A DNA stretch of 64,000 nt, taken from contig OX442314.1 in NCBI GenBank assembly GCA_949358305.1, positions 50,600,581-50,664,580 on the forward strand. The letters are read 5' to 3'. This DNA is from Strigamia acuminata (lineage: Eukaryota > Arthropoda > Chilopoda > Geophilomorpha > Linotaeniidae). Positions 44,815-55,869 of this stretch are shown here, piece after piece. Within the stretch, counting starts at the first letter, position 1, and each line of letters begins with the position of its first letter. The notes below the pieces were generated by a model that did not search any database, was not told where the DNA came from, and saw only the letters and a list, made by a program, of their open reading frames with translations. Both the position numbers and the translations under genes were made by a program.

Positions 44815-47800
44815 TCCCCCTTAATAACTAAACATATACTCTTATATTTTATGTTATTCTTTAGGAATATCATTTGTGTCAAATTCATCCATATTAATAA
44901 ATATTTTATTTCCAGTTTTCCTTTTTTCTGACCCAGAGTCCATGTCTCAATCGGGTATGAAGGGATATACGGGGTGAGATCATCCGTATTTATTGATGGT
45001 TCAATTGAATCATCTAATAATTTTCGTAAGGCGTATGCACCTCCTGTTAATACGGCTGTGATTTCCCACGGTCCGTCTCGTTTTTCAGCAAATCCTTTAA
45101 TAATGCCTTTGTCTTGATTGGAGAGAATATGTGTATTCTTCCAGACTAAATCACCTACTTCATATTTGCAAATATGAAATTTATTACGGTGAATTCTGTC
45201 GTGTTTCTCGTAATTTAGTTGGATCCTACGGTGCATTTCTTGGTGTGCTCTCCGTAAAATCCCGAGTAAATTAAACACGAATTCCTCAGGGTTATTTTTA
45301 TCGAATTTATTCGCGTGTTGAATAATTCGCGGGTCGAAAGGTAGTGTTACTATTCTTCCCGTATTTAATAAAAATGGCGTCGATCCGGTTGCTTCGGATT
45401 TTGCCGTTCTGGATGCAAATGCAAATTCATTCAGAAAACGTGGCCAGTGAGAGTGCACATCAGAATAAATTGCAAGCATTATTTTGATGTCCCTGTTTGC
45501 CCGTTCTGTGGGGTTGGCCTGAGCATGATAAGGACTTATATGAGTCATTTTAATGTTATGCCTTTTGCAGAAACCCTCATAGATGGTTGATGCGAACTGT
45601 TTTCCATTATCACTGATAATTTTCCTGGGGTATCCCCATCTATGTACGATATCACCTAACTTTGTTATAATTGCTTCACTTGAAGCTTTGCTTAACGGGG
45701 CTAATTCTACCCATTTAGTACATTGATCAATTCCTACTAAAATATATTTATGTTGGTACTGACCAGCGGGTTTGGGACCCATGAAGTCTAAACAAAGAAC
45801 TTCCCATGGCTGTGCCATATTGTGAGGAGTATAACTCGCTCTGTGTTTGCGGTGTTGACTAGGTTTGTATTGTTGGCAATGAACACAACTACGAACATAA
45901 TTACACGTGTCTTTGCTCATTTTAGGCCAATAATAGATGAGTTTCGCTCGTTCGAGCGTTTTACTCATCCCCGCGTGTCCACTTAACGGATGTCCGTGGC
46001 ATGCGAACAACACTCGTCGTACTAAAGACGGTGGAATCACCGCTTTAAATCCGTTGCCGGAATCATTTAATTCTTCTTCAAATGTTGGTTTGAAGAAGAT
46101 TAACATTTCAGAATCATTACTATTCTCATCTTCATTATCATGATTTTCTTTGAAATCTAGTTGGTAGCCTTTGATGTCTTTCATCCAGCGCTTAGTTTTC
46201 TTATTTTTCTTTTGCTCAACTTCATCTAACTTTAGATGAGTTATTATTTTTCTACATTCATAATCTTTGAGCTGAGCTTCTATGATTTCTGCTCTGGTAG
46301 GAGGAACTATACTTAGTACTTCGGTTAAAGCACTAAATAAAGTTTCTGGTTCTACATGACCTTTCTCCCCCTTTTCCAAAGAATTATTTAATTTTTTGGA
46401 ATAATCAAACTTTACTGACACGTTTGTTAAGAACTGACAGGGTTTTGGTTCTTCTCTACGAGTAACTTCTTTATTTCCGTCCCACTCGGGCCAGAATTGA
46501 GTTATTTCTGTGGGTTCGATATAATCATCTTTCGGAATGTCTTCAATACTCAAAGGAGCTCTTGAAAATGCGTCTGCGACTTGATTTTGAGTACCACGAC
46601 GATACTTAATTTTAAAGGCGCCGCATTGCAGTTTAATTGCCCATCGGCCAAAACGACCAGAAGGTTCTGGCGTCCCCATTAGCCATTTTAAGGCTTCTGC
46701 ATCTGACTCCAGGGTGAAAGACGTGTATTCTATGTAAGGGCGGAAACGTTCTACAGCCCATACTACCGCTAGACACTCTAGTTCGGGAGTAGTGTAACGT
46801 TGCTCGGCTCCTCGAAGTACGCGACTAGCGTAAGCTACGGGTCTTGGAGTTTTAATCCATTTGTCCTTGTTTTTGTCAAGAAAATCCACATCTTGGCATA
46901 ATACCGCTCCTAATCCTGAATGTGAAGCATCTGTTAGAATCACAAAGGGTTCGAGCATATTAGGCATTAACAAAACTTGAGTTTCGTCGCATAAGATGTC
47001 TTTAATTTTTTCGAAAGCGTCTATTTGCTCTTGTCCCCAGACAAAGGTTGCTTTCTCGTGCATTATGCTAGTCAGTGGAGTAGCAATTTCACCGTGGTTA
47101 GGAATAAACTTCCTAAAGAAATTTGCCAACCCGTGAAACCTTTGTACATCTTTCGATGTTTTTGGGGTGGGAAATTTTCGTACTGACGCGATTTTATCAG
47201 GATCCGGGGCCAATCCATTTGGCGTGATTAGGTGTCCCAGAAATTTTAGTGTAGTTCTGCCGAACTTAGACTTTTCTTTATTTACGGACAAGTTTGCTTT
47301 GTCTAGTCGTTCTAATACATCTTTAATATGACCGAGATGTTGATCCCAAGTCCGAGAAAAGATAATTACATCGTCTAAATAGACTAATGCATGTTTATAT
47401 AACGCGTCACCCATAACTTGTTCCATTAGGGCTTGAAATGTACAAGGCGCGTTACATAACCCAAATGGCATACGTACAAATTGATAGTTGCCTTTCGGGG
47501 TATAGAAAGCAGTTTTCTGCTTATCTTCGTCTTCCATCTCTACTTGATAATATCCTTTTGTAAGGTCAAGTGAGGTGAAGTATTTTGCCTGATTAGTATT
47601 GTGCATGAGCAAATCAATACTGGGCATTTGGATTGCATTGACCTCGGTGATCGCATTTAGCCATCGGTAATCAATACATAACCTATATGTGCCATTTGGT
47701 TTGGCAACTATTACGGGATGACTTATGTAAGGTCCCGTAGCTTTCTCAATGAGGTTCTCTGCTTCTAGTTCTTCAACTAGCTTGGTCATAATAGCAATTT

Positions 47801-48944
47801 TAGCTGGATTGTACATGCGAAACGGTTGTTTTTTCCATTTCGCGTCCTTTTTAAACGTAATTTTATGCTTAGCAAGGTTCGTACAACCAACTTTGTCCCG
47901 AAAGACGTGCTTGATTCCAGAAATTACTTCTAGTAATTTGGTCTTATCCTCGTCGGAACAATCACAATCTTTCACCAACAATTCTTCCCAATTGTCGGGT
48001 GTATGAGTGACTGTTCCATCGTCTCTTAGTGTGCGTAACCTCGCTAGACTGTCATTAAATTCGTTATCCACGTAAGGCGCAGTCCAACCAGGTTTGTTGT
48101 CACAGTCAAATACAGCTCGTGCTGGATTTAAATTAATTGTTGTACGACGCATAAAATTGTGTCCTAAAATTAGGCCACACACATTTCGGTCTAAAATGAT
48201 GAAATTCATTGGAGTGAATTCTACTCCATCTGCCCATTGAACACAAAGGGTTATTTGTCCTAGTGGGATATGAGTTATGCCGACGGCACACACTTTCATA
48301 TTTCGGGGGCAATCTTGAATGAAGTCAGGGGAGGCACAAGTACTGTCAAGTAATTGTAATCCAATAAAACATTGGGTGGCTCCTGAATCCATTAAAGCAT
48401 TATAGGTGAGTCCACCTATTGTTATTTTCATTCGGGGGTCGTCGCTACTGTTTCCTAAACGTTTGATGCGTTCAACTACTTCAGCTCTCTTGAGCTGATG
48501 TTCTTTGACATATTTACGAAGTCTATGATGTCTAGATAATTTCGAGGAGATATCTAAATTTTCCATCATTGCCTCCAAACTTTCGCATACTCCTCCACTA
48601 GAACTAGTGGTTTCCTCTCGAACAGGAGGATTTACAGCGCTTTCAATTATTGCATTCAAGGACTCTCGCCAAGATTCGTCCCCCTTATCCGCAGGAAAGA
48701 GGTCGTCATCGAATGATGTAAATGGATTTTCAGTCTCTTCCATCGAAAAAGGAGTGTTGGGATAAGGTTCCTTAAATACATACTTTGGATTCCTTTTCCT
48801 AGTTTTACGATTAGGTCGTTTAATTTCCTCATCTTGAATTACTAATTTGTTCAGCGTTTCGTTTAGAACATTTTCTATTTCTGAGGATAATGTACTACTC
48901 TGGTTTTTTAGGGGGTTTTCGGTAACCCCCTCTACTAGTTTTTT
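44808..48944 (-). CDS. pol: Element C Pol (protease, RT, RNase H, integrase)
   Basis: Entered by a minus-one shift at 48944-48938; the first ATG in the frame is at 48743 (1311 residues from there). From that ATG: aspartic protease DSGA at 119-122; reverse transcriptase with SLDLTKGYYQ (Asp 393) and YLDD (455-458); RNase H with TDASHSG (about 604) and LESDAEALK; integrase zinc motif H918, H923, C953, C956 and catalytic Asp 986, Asp 1045, Glu 1080; GDLVWKNTH near the C-terminus. It makes cDNA from element RNA and inserts it. After LGQKKG the last 40 or so residues look unlike element B and like another frame, so a small indel probably altered the tail; the stop lies in the 3' LTR. Confidence 0.95.
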   Translation of the reverse strand, partial: KKLVEGVTENPLKNQSSTLSSEIENVLNETLNKLVIQDEEIKRPNRKTRKRNPKYVFKEPYPNTPFSMEETENPFTSFDDDLFPADKGDESWRESLNAIIESAVNPPVREETTSSSGGVCESLEAMMENLDISSKLSRHHRLRKYVKEHQLKRAEVVERIKRLGNSSDDPRMKITIGGLTYNALMDSGATQCFIGLQLLDSTCASPDFIQDCPRNMKVCAVGITHIPLGQITLCVQWADGVEFTPMNFIILDRNVCGLILGHNFMRRTTINLNPARAVFDCDNKPGWTAPYVDNEFNDSLARLRTLRDDGTVTHTPDNWEELLVKDCDCSDEDKTKLLEVISGIKHVFRDKVGCTNLAKHKITFKKDAKWKKQPFRMYNPAKIAIMTKLVEELEAENLIEKATGPYISHPVIVAKPNGTYRLCIDYRWLNAITEVNAIQMPSIDLLMHNTNQAKYFTSLDLTKGYYQVEMEDEDKQKTAFYTPKGNYQFVRMPFGLCNAPCTFQALMEQVMGDALYKHALVYLDDVIIFSRTWDQHLGHIKDVLERLDKANLSVNKEKSKFGRTTLKFLGHLITPNGLAPDPDKIASVRKFPTPKTSKDVQRFHGLANFFRKFIPNHGEIATPLTSIMHEKATFVWGQEQIDAFEKIKDILCDETQVLLMPNMLEPFVILTDASHSGLGAVLCQDVDFLDKNKDKWIKTPRPVAYASRVLRGAEQRYTTPELECLAVVWAVERFRPYIEYTSFTLESDAEALKWLMGTPEPSGRFGRWAIKLQCGAFKIKYRRGTQNQVADAFSRAPLSIEDIPKDDYIEPTEITQFWPEWDGNKEVTRREEPKPCQFLTNVSVKFDYSKKLNNSLEKGEKGHVEPETLFSALTEVLSIVPPTRAEIIEAQLKDYECRKIITHLKLDEVEQKKNKKTKRWMKDIKGYQLDFKENHDNEDENSNDSEMLIFFKPTFEEELNDSGNGFKAVIPPSLVRRVLFACHGHPLSGHAGMSKTLERAKLIYYWPKMSKDTCNYVRSCVHCQQYKPSQHRKHRASYTPHNMAQPWEVLCLDFMGPKPAGQYQHKYILVGIDQCTKWVELAPLSKASSEAIITKLGDIVHRWGYPRKIISDNGKQFASTIYEGFCKRHNIKMTHISPYHAQANPTERANRDIKIMLAIYSDVHSHWPRFLNEFAFASRTAKSEATGSTPFLLNTGRIVTLPFDPRIIQHANKFDKNNPEEFVFNLLGILRRAHQEMHRRIQLNYEKHDRIHRNKFHICKYEVGDLVWKNTHILSNQDKGIIKGFAEKRDGPWEITAVLTGGAYALRKLLDDSIEPSINTDDLTPYIPSYPIETWTLGQKKGKLEIKYLLIWMNLTQMIFLKNNIKYKSICLVIKGDV
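48910..48944 (-). promoter_or_regulatory. Minus-one ribosomal frameshift signal of element C
   Basis: The slippery heptamer A AAA AAC (48944-48938) directly precedes the gag stop TAG (48937-48935). After a six-base spacer (TAGTAG), AGGGGGTT pairs with AACCCCCT around a six-base loop (48931-48910). The minus-one frame is open from the heptamer into pol, while gag ends at once. This fits the X XXY YYZ rule exactly. Confidence 0.93.
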
Positions 48945-51088
48945 GGAGCCGGTGGACCTTCAATCGCCAAAGGCGGAGTGGTCGCATTTTTTGGATCCAA
49001 AAATTTAGTGAATAAGTCCGACATGGATTTTGTCATACTAGTTTGCATAGTAGTTTTGAAGTCTTCAAGCTTTTGGTCCAAAGATTCAGCGGTCACCCAA
49101 TTTTGTCTCTGTCGTTTAAAAAGATCAGAGGCGGGATTGGTATTGGTATTATTACCAGTACCTTGGGGCTTGTCCTGAACAAATTTTCTTTTTTGTAACA
49201 AAGGACATTCCCTCTTAAAGTGTCCTGGTTGATTGCAATGGAAACATTTTCCAGTTGCTTTCTCCGATAGGGCACATACCATGTTGTTGAATCCAACATC
49301 GTTTTCAAGATTGTCTGTCTCGTCAGATTCCATAGGTACAACTTCTGGTTCGGCGTTCAACGTCTGAGTAGATCGTATGAGTGGGCGCGAACTCCTGGCG
49401 TCTTTACCTTTTTGAGTATTTGACGGGGCAGTTTCGTCCTCTTTATTGGCAATAGTGTCCACACTAGCATTTTGGGCTTCGAAAAGAGCCCTATTCTGCC
49501 GGACAAATTGAAATATGTCATTAAATGATTCTTCATAGAGACCTCTATCGATTATTCGATTGTAACTAACTAAGTTCAAATTCTCGAGAAGAGTGGGAGC
49601 TTCATCTCTTTTTGAATAAGATCCTTGAGCTTGTTTAAATCTCAAAAGAAATGTATAGAGTGGCTCTTCTGGGCCCTGGATTAAATTTCGAAGCTTTCGG
49701 GCTCGAGTGACAGGGATCATGTCAAACTCCGCCAAAAATAACTTTTCGAAAGTTTTCCAGTCAACGAATTTGTCGATGTTATCGGTATGCCATTCGTGGG
49801 CTATACCAGATAAATAAGTTGGTACTCCGCGTTTTACCATCTCATCCAGAGTTAAGCCTTTAGCGACAGCGACTGTTTTGGCTGTAGCTAAAAATTTAGC
49901 CACGTCCTTCTGTTTTCCATCGAAAACAGGCATATCCTGACCTTTGAAAAAGGTTTTGCTCGAATTGTTTGCATTATTATTTTGCTGTGCATTATTCTGC
50001 ATAAATTGTTGTACTTGCTGTGCACAATCAGTTTGAATATTTCGCACATGGGTAAGGATGGCTCCCAAGTCGTCGGTGGAAAATCTCGCTTGAGATGAAC
50101 TACCAGCGGAGGATGCCGAACCAGAATTATGTTCAAAATTGGGCAGATTTCCCTTAGGGACCTGATTGTCCTGGGGGATTTCTTTCCTTGGAGGAACATA
50201 ATTCTCATACTGTGTATGATTGCCAGATGGTACTTGTTGTCCATGTGGAACACTACTTTTATTTTGTACACGTTCTGGGGGTGTCTGATTTGAACGAGTC
50301 TTTCCCGCCGGTAAATTTTGAATAACGGGGGACGGTGAGATCGGGTTGGATCTCCTTGGAGTTCGATTTGACACTCTTTTTGACTGCGCTGGGGGGACAA
50401 ACTGTCCTTTCCCCGGTGTCGGGGGGACATAATGTCTATTTCCAGATGTTGGAGTAACATACTGTCTATGTCCCGAATTTTGGGAGATATTTTGTCTATT
50501 CCCTGAAGTTTGGGGAATAAAACCCGAATTACTATTGTTAATCATTCGATTAACACTAGTCGATCTAGACCTTGGTTTGGCTAGATTTAAAGGACTATTA
50601 GAACTGGGTGTTCTTTGTCCAGAACTTTGTTGACTACGGGATCGGCTAAACGATGGTTCGCGTACCATTCTATCGTTTAGCTGGGGAGTCGACACTATCC
50701 GGGCTTGATATCCCAACCTCTTTTTAGGAGAGGGAAAGTCCAGCTTACGATTCGTGGGAATCGTTTTTCGTGGGGTTCGGTGTGAAGTCCGCGAATGCCG
50801 ACTTTCGTTCTCCGAATCTTCATCTTCATCGGGTCTAATTCTCTGATTTCTTTTCTCAAGTACGCGTACATGATTAACCGCTTCGGTTATTGTTTTGAAA
50901 TCAACCCGATTCAGATTATAGAGTTGACAGTACTCTGTCAAATCGTCCGGAATTAAATCCGTTTGGTCTTCGAGTCGGACGTAACTATTTTCCAAGTTTC
51001 CGTCATCAACTTCTCGTTCATTCATATGAATGTTTTCGTCAGACATGATAAAAGTTTTAAATTCTTTATTACTAAAGAACGATAACAC
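48935..51088 (-). CDS. gag: Element C Gag polyprotein
   Basis: 717 residues. An acidic N-terminus is followed by an Arg/Ser/Pro-rich disordered part with repeats of the type NRQxxxxxSGxRQYVxPTSG (about 190-225), then a capsid-like region (FKGQDMPVFDGKQKDVAKFLATAK ... WKTFEKLFLAEF) and a CCHC zinc knuckle (CFHCNQPGHFKREC). It ends PAPKN at the slip site. It packages element RNA and forms the particle. No breaks. Confidence 0.92.
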   Translation of the reverse strand: MLSFFSNKEFKTFIMSDENIHMNEREVDDGNLENSYVRLEDQTDLIPDDLTEYCQLYNLNRVDFKTITEAVNHVRVLEKRNQRIRPDEDEDSENESRHSRTSHRTPRKTIPTNRKLDFPSPKKRLGYQARIVSTPQLNDRMVREPSFSRSRSQQSSGQRTPSSNSPLNLAKPRSRSTSVNRMINNSNSGFIPQTSGNRQNISQNSGHRQYVTPTSGNRHYVPPTPGKGQFVPPAQSKRVSNRTPRRSNPISPSPVIQNLPAGKTRSNQTPPERVQNKSSVPHGQQVPSGNHTQYENYVPPRKEIPQDNQVPKGNLPNFEHNSGSASSAGSSSQARFSTDDLGAILTHVRNIQTDCAQQVQQFMQNNAQQNNNANNSSKTFFKGQDMPVFDGKQKDVAKFLATAKTVAVAKGLTLDEMVKRGVPTYLSGIAHEWHTDNIDKFVDWKTFEKLFLAEFDMIPVTRARKLRNLIQGPEEPLYTFLLRFKQAQGSYSKRDEAPTLLENLNLVSYNRIIDRGLYEESFNDIFQFVRQNRALFEAQNASVDTIANKEDETAPSNTQKGKDARSSRPLIRSTQTLNAEPEVVPMESDETDNLENDVGFNNMVCALSEKATGKCFHCNQPGHFKRECPLLQKRKFVQDKPQGTGNNTNTNPASDLFKRQRQNWVTAESLDQKLEDFKTTMQTSMTKSMSDLFTKFLDPKNATTPPLAIEGPPAPKN

Positions 51089-51833
51089 ACTTTATAAAAA
51101 ATACACTTCAAAATAACAATACACTTCGTTAAGGTTAAGTTTAAACTCCACGTGCTGGGTAAACGTGTTAAACTATCGATAAATTTTAAACAATCAAATG
51201 AATCCTACTACAAGTAAACTAGCGTCGGGTGAGAATGCGCTTTAAACTATTTGTTAAAATAATGGATGAAATACACTTAACTTTAGCTGGTTTACGGCGT
51301 GGAAAATTCGAATCGGGACTGAACGGGACGGCGTGGTCAAGATGGCTACTGGAACACGTGTACGCGGGTCTGGTCTGGATACGAATGGTCCTCTGCAGTC
51401 TGGATCCGCGTGGCATCGAGGATCGATAATCCTTTAATCCCTCGATACTTTATTGGTGGAAAGTTATTTTATCCAATGATAAAATGGAAACTAATCCTTT
51501 ATTTTAGTAGTTTTCTACTACGTCCGCACTTTGGCCTGGTCAATCTCGTTACTGATTGGAAATTTCTTACGAAAATATTCAACTAACATTGAAATTTTAC
51601 CAAGCCTTTTTTCGTGAAAATTAAAATTAATTTTACTTCGATTTTAAGTGTTTTTTCAACACAACGAAACTTTCCCTTTAATGTTAGAGTTCTTACGAAT
51701 CCCAACGTTCTTAAAGAGGATTCCCTACTTCGTAAAAGCAGAGACATATAAAAATGTTTTGAAATGTTATACTCTTTATTTATCTCAATTTTCACCTTTA
51801 TTTAAATTCGGTAAATTTAAACTTTGCAACCTA
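51089..51833 (-). other. Element C untranslated leader
   Basis: The 745 bases between primer site and gag start are AT-rich and without a gene. The tail next to the LTR resembles the element B leader (TTTAAA ... GCAACCTATCTCGG). Confidence 0.7.
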
Positions 51834-51850
51834 TCTCGGTGGGACCTCCA
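51834..51850 (-). promoter_or_regulatory. Primer binding site for tRNA-Gln (element C)
   Basis: The plus strand reads TCTCGGTGGGACCTCCA, which fits the 3' end of arthropod tRNA-Gln including CCA. It is separated from the LTR by two bases, as in element B. Confidence 0.88.
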
Positions 51851-51852
51851 CG

Positions 51853-53498
51853 TGTGACGGTGACGACCACAACTCCTATCGCATGATAGTACCGGGTATA
51901 AGTCGCGTGAAATAGTGAATAATACGAGATAAAATAAATACAACAGAGTTATCAAAACAAGACATTTATTGTTATCAAACAATATAAACAAATCTAAGTT
52001 ATACAAATGACTAATGCCGACATTAGGCAAGTTAATAGTAAATTAAACTATACAAATAAAAATGGCCGAATGGCCCTAAAATAATATGATTACGGTTATT
52101 GGTGATCCGGGGTTCGGGAACGGCAAAACGCCCGCTCGACCGAGTCAAAGATGTCGTCTATACGTAGCCGGGCTGGCTGTGTCCTCGCGGCTTCCGTCGG
52201 CGCGTCGTAATCGTGGAACTGGTTCCTTCGCGTTCCATCGCGTTCCTGGTTCGTATCTGGTGTAATGGTCCGTGTAATGCTTCGTGGTTCGATCCGAGAG
52301 GTGCGGTTGACTCATGTGCACCGCCACAACTAGGGTTGGAAATTGGTAATGAATAAATGAAGTCATTTATTCGCCAAGGTTCCGCTTGCGAATTATATTT
52401 AATTCGCGATGTTGTGAGTTTAATAAATTAACTCAATAAATTGTATTCAATTTATTGTTACGAATTTGATTCGTCATACAGTGAAATAAGTCTCGTGACT
52501 TACTTCGGTTGTTAACTTGTTGCCAAGTTTAAACAATTAAGGTGTATTTATCAACTACAAAATATAATAAAGGTTAAACATCGCAACACACAATTGCCGT
52601 CAAAGTTCGCCTTGCTGAGCAGAACAGTATCGCGCGTGCCCTAAATAACAGTGTGGTGAGAGACGGCACTGGTATTCAGGGGGATATAGCCCGCAGTTCT
52701 GCACAACAGAATTAATCACCTGAGATACTACTCATAAGTAGACTGCTTTGGCACCATCACCGAAGAGATATAACTTTCCCAAACACATAGTGCTACTGGC
52801 GGTAACTGCATGTTTTGCATGCAGACTGCTTTGGCACCATCAAGTGATGGAGTCAATCTCTTTTAGTAACAGTGCTACTAACGGTTACTAAATACTTTGG
52901 TATTACACGTGATTCTATTGTCCGACCACGAGGATACTTATGCGGGAGGCTTTCTCCTCGGCAAGACCGTTTGACGGAAACATTAACAGTCCAAACTTCG
53001 CCTTCAGTTGACGGGGGTTGCATGGCTCAGCAGAGCCATGCTATGCATGGACCGGTAGGCCCATGCCCTGAGTAAGAAACAGTTATTTGACATGCGGAAC
53101 ATACCAAATAACCAGAAATCAAGAACTCACTTAACTTCCTGTTGTCAGGGAGTTTTATACTCGGTGGGATTAGGTTCCACCAATCTCGTATCGCAGGAAG
53201 TGGATACGGAGATGCAAATTGGGATTATGCTAATCTTTCAGCATAAAACGGAACTGGATACCGGGGACAGGAAATGGATAAACAGAACGGAAATGCATTC
53301 TGAAAATGGGTTTCATGTCGCGTACCCGTGATAAAGCAAGAATACCTGCTTTATCTGATTAAATATTGATAATATAACTTTATATTATCGATTTAAATCA
53401 CATTTATTCGTATCAAACATAATAATATGTTTGTGAACTTTTTCTACGCAAAATAGTAAGTTCGAGGTTGAATTTGCCGCTAGTACTAGTGGCGCCAT
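51853..53498 (-). repeat. 5' LTR of element C, outer 21 bp missing
   Basis: It aligns without gaps to 43148-44793 and then stops at GGCGCCAT, where segment A copy 2 begins. Differences seen: GTTGCAAAG/GTTGCCAAG, AGTGCGGTG/AGTGTGGTG, GTCCGAAC/GTCCAAAC and GGATACACAG/GGATAAACAG. Confidence 0.95.
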
Positions 53499-54554
53499 AC
53501 CTGAGTTAGGACGGAGATTGTTGGTTGTTGTCTGCAAGTGACAAAGGAATAGACAAAGGAATAGTTGACCCCATCCAGGGAGGAAGAATAATTCCATTCC
53601 AATAAAATAAAGCAGTCCGATGGGCGGCAAGTGGCTCTCACCTCATCTCATCTCATCAATTCTCGCAGGCACGGGAACTCACTCGTACTTGTTGCGCACT
53701 CTAGCGAGTAAATACTAAAATAAAAGAAGCTGATCTGTGATCACGGAGTTATGTTGAAAACGTCATTTGTGCTACTTGTTCCGCAATTAACATTGAATTC
53801 AATGCTAAATGTAAGCCTACTTATTTGTAGATAGGAACAAAACATTATATTTATTAATATATAGGTATAGGTCTGTATATATCCTAGTACAGGGTATATA
53901 TAGTCTAGTCTATATAAAGATGTTGTGCCCAGACAGGATTATGCCATTTGATAATGTGAGCCGGTCGGGTGAGGACCGAGCCGAGGAGCGAGTTAGGAGT
54001 TAGCCATTTTGTGAATCTTATTGTGAATTTTATTTGTGATTGTTGAGCGTGGCGAGGCGAGGCGAGGCGAGGCGAGGAGCGGAGCCATTTTAATCTCATT
54101 TAGAAGGTACTCGTAGAGTTGTGATTTGAATTGGTTTGAAATTGCTGAAATTGAATTGAAAATTTGAAAATTAAAAAGGAAAATAAAGTTTGAAATGACA
54201 TTTTATTTGATTTCTTCTGTCTATTTTGTCTATTTATTTCATTTCATTTGATTTGATTTGGGATGATGATTAAGCCAGATATATTTTGATGAATTTCGAG
54301 TGAATTTGTACGTGATTTTGATGAAATTCGAGTTAATTCTATAAGATTTTGATGAGTTCAAGTGAATTTATTGAGATTTTGATGAATTGCGAGTGAATTT
54401 CAAACGTTTTTTGTAAATTTCAAACGATTTTTGTAAATTTTAAACGGTTTTTTTTGTAAATTTTAAACGGTTTTTTGTTATTTCCCTCCAAATTTTGGAA
54501 TTTTGATCAAATTCTCCATTTTTCTCAAATTTGACAAATTTTTGTCAAATGTTT

Positions 54555-55080
54555 GTCAAATTTTTCTCAACATTTTGTCAAATTTTTCTCAACTTTTTCT
54601 CAACTTTTTCTCAACTTTTTCTCAACTTTTTCTCAACTTTTTCTCAACTTTTTCTCAACTTTTTCTCAACTTTTTCTCAACTTTTTCTCAACTTTTTCTC
54701 AACTTTTTCTCAACTTTTTCTCAACTTTTTCTCAACTTTTTCTCAACTTTTTCTCAACTTTTTCTCAACTTTTTCTCAACTTTTTCTCAACTTTTTCTCA
54801 ACTTTTTCTCAACTTTTTCTCAACTTTTTCTCAACTTTTCCTCAAATTTTTCTCAAATTTTGAGAAATTTTGAGAAATTTTTCTCAAATGTTTGTCAAAT
54901 TTTTCTCAACATTTTGTCAAATTTTTCTCAACTTTTTCTCAACTTTTTCTCAACTTTTTCTCAACTTTTTCTCAACTTTTTCTCAACTTTTTCTCAACTT
55001 TTTCTCAACTTTTTCTCAACTTTTTCTCAACTTTTTCTCAACTTTTTCTCAACTTTTTCTCAAATTTTGACAAATTTTGA
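54555..55080. repeat. TCAACTTTTTC 11-bp minisatellite, unit 1
   Basis: Two blocks of the 11-bp unit (about 22 and 13 copies) are separated by a short stretch with TGAGAAATTTTG. Around them run TTTGACAAATTTTTCTC words with a 20-bp step. The long frames (up to 202 residues of FFSTFSQLFLN) exist in all three plus frames and are not genes. Confidence 0.95.
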
Positions 55081-55215
55081 GAAATTTTTCTCAATTTTTT
55101 TTAAAATTTGACAAATTTTTCTCAAACTTGACAAATTTTTCTCAAATTTGACAAATTTTTCTCAAATTTGACAAATTTTTCTCAAATTTGACAAATTACT
55201 AACAATTTTTGACAG

Positions 55216-55868
55216 CCTCGAATAAACGCCGGGGCGTTTATTAATTTATTCGACCCGACCCACTGCCGGGCGGGTCGGTTCGGGGCGGCATTTATGAGTG
55301 CACTACACGACGCCGAGCCCCCGGCGTTTAATCGAGTCCCGGCGCTTAGTCACGTCCGGCGTTTAATCGAGGCAGTACGGTATTTGCCAAATTTTTTTGA
55401 CAAATTTTGACAAATTTTGTCAATTTTTTTTGACAAACATTTTTGACAAATTTTGACAAATTTTTTTGACAAATTTTAACAAATTTTATTTTTTATCAAA
55501 GTTTCTACAAATTTTTCTCAAATTTTCCCTCAAATTGTGCCTTATTTCCCAAATTTTCCCTACACATTTTCTCATTTTGCCCCAAATTTTGAAATTTTTG
55601 TCCAATTTTTGTCAAATTTTGGTCAAATATTGGTAACATAACCTAAAGTGCCTTAACTTAACCTAACGTGCCCTTAAACGTTACATTTTGTAACGTTTCA
55701 ATGATGAAAATGGCTAAAAATGGCCATTTTTTGATGAAAAATGGCTAAAAATGGCCATTTTATGATAAAAAGTGGCTGAAAATGGCCATTTTTTGATGAG
55801 AAATGGCTAAAAACGGCAATTTTTGATGAAATACAGCCATTTTTTTTTCATAAAAAAGCCTAAAATTA
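55216..55868. repeat. Dispersed repeat with GCCGGGGC palindrome, unit 1
   Basis: AATAAACGCCGGGGCGTTTATT is followed by a GC-rich stretch (GGCGGGTCGGTTCGGGGCGG), three CGGCGTTTAATCGAG variants, a TTTGACAAA region and an AAATGGCCATTT block. It ends abruptly where the MYND exon 8 fragment begins. It is shared with 15251-15640 and 60300-60952. Confidence 0.75.
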
Positions 55869-55869
55869 G

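Larger units (their letters stand above)
43148..53498 (-). mobile_element. Young Ty3/gypsy LTR retrotransposon (element C), 10.35 kb
   Basis: On the minus strand the order is 5' LTR (53498-51853), tRNA-Gln primer site, leader, gag, A AAA AAC frameshift, pol (PR-RT-RH-IN), purine tract TTAAGGGGGA, 3' LTR (44814-43148). I found only about four base differences between the two LTRs over about 1646 bp, so insertion was recent. The 5' LTR lacks its outermost 21 bp. All catalytic motifs are present. No envelope gene is present. Confidence 0.95.

Noticed and set aside
54503-55111. 202-residue FFSTFSQLFLN repeat protein
   Set aside because: It is an 11-bp minisatellite read in three frames; copy number differs between the two duplicated units.
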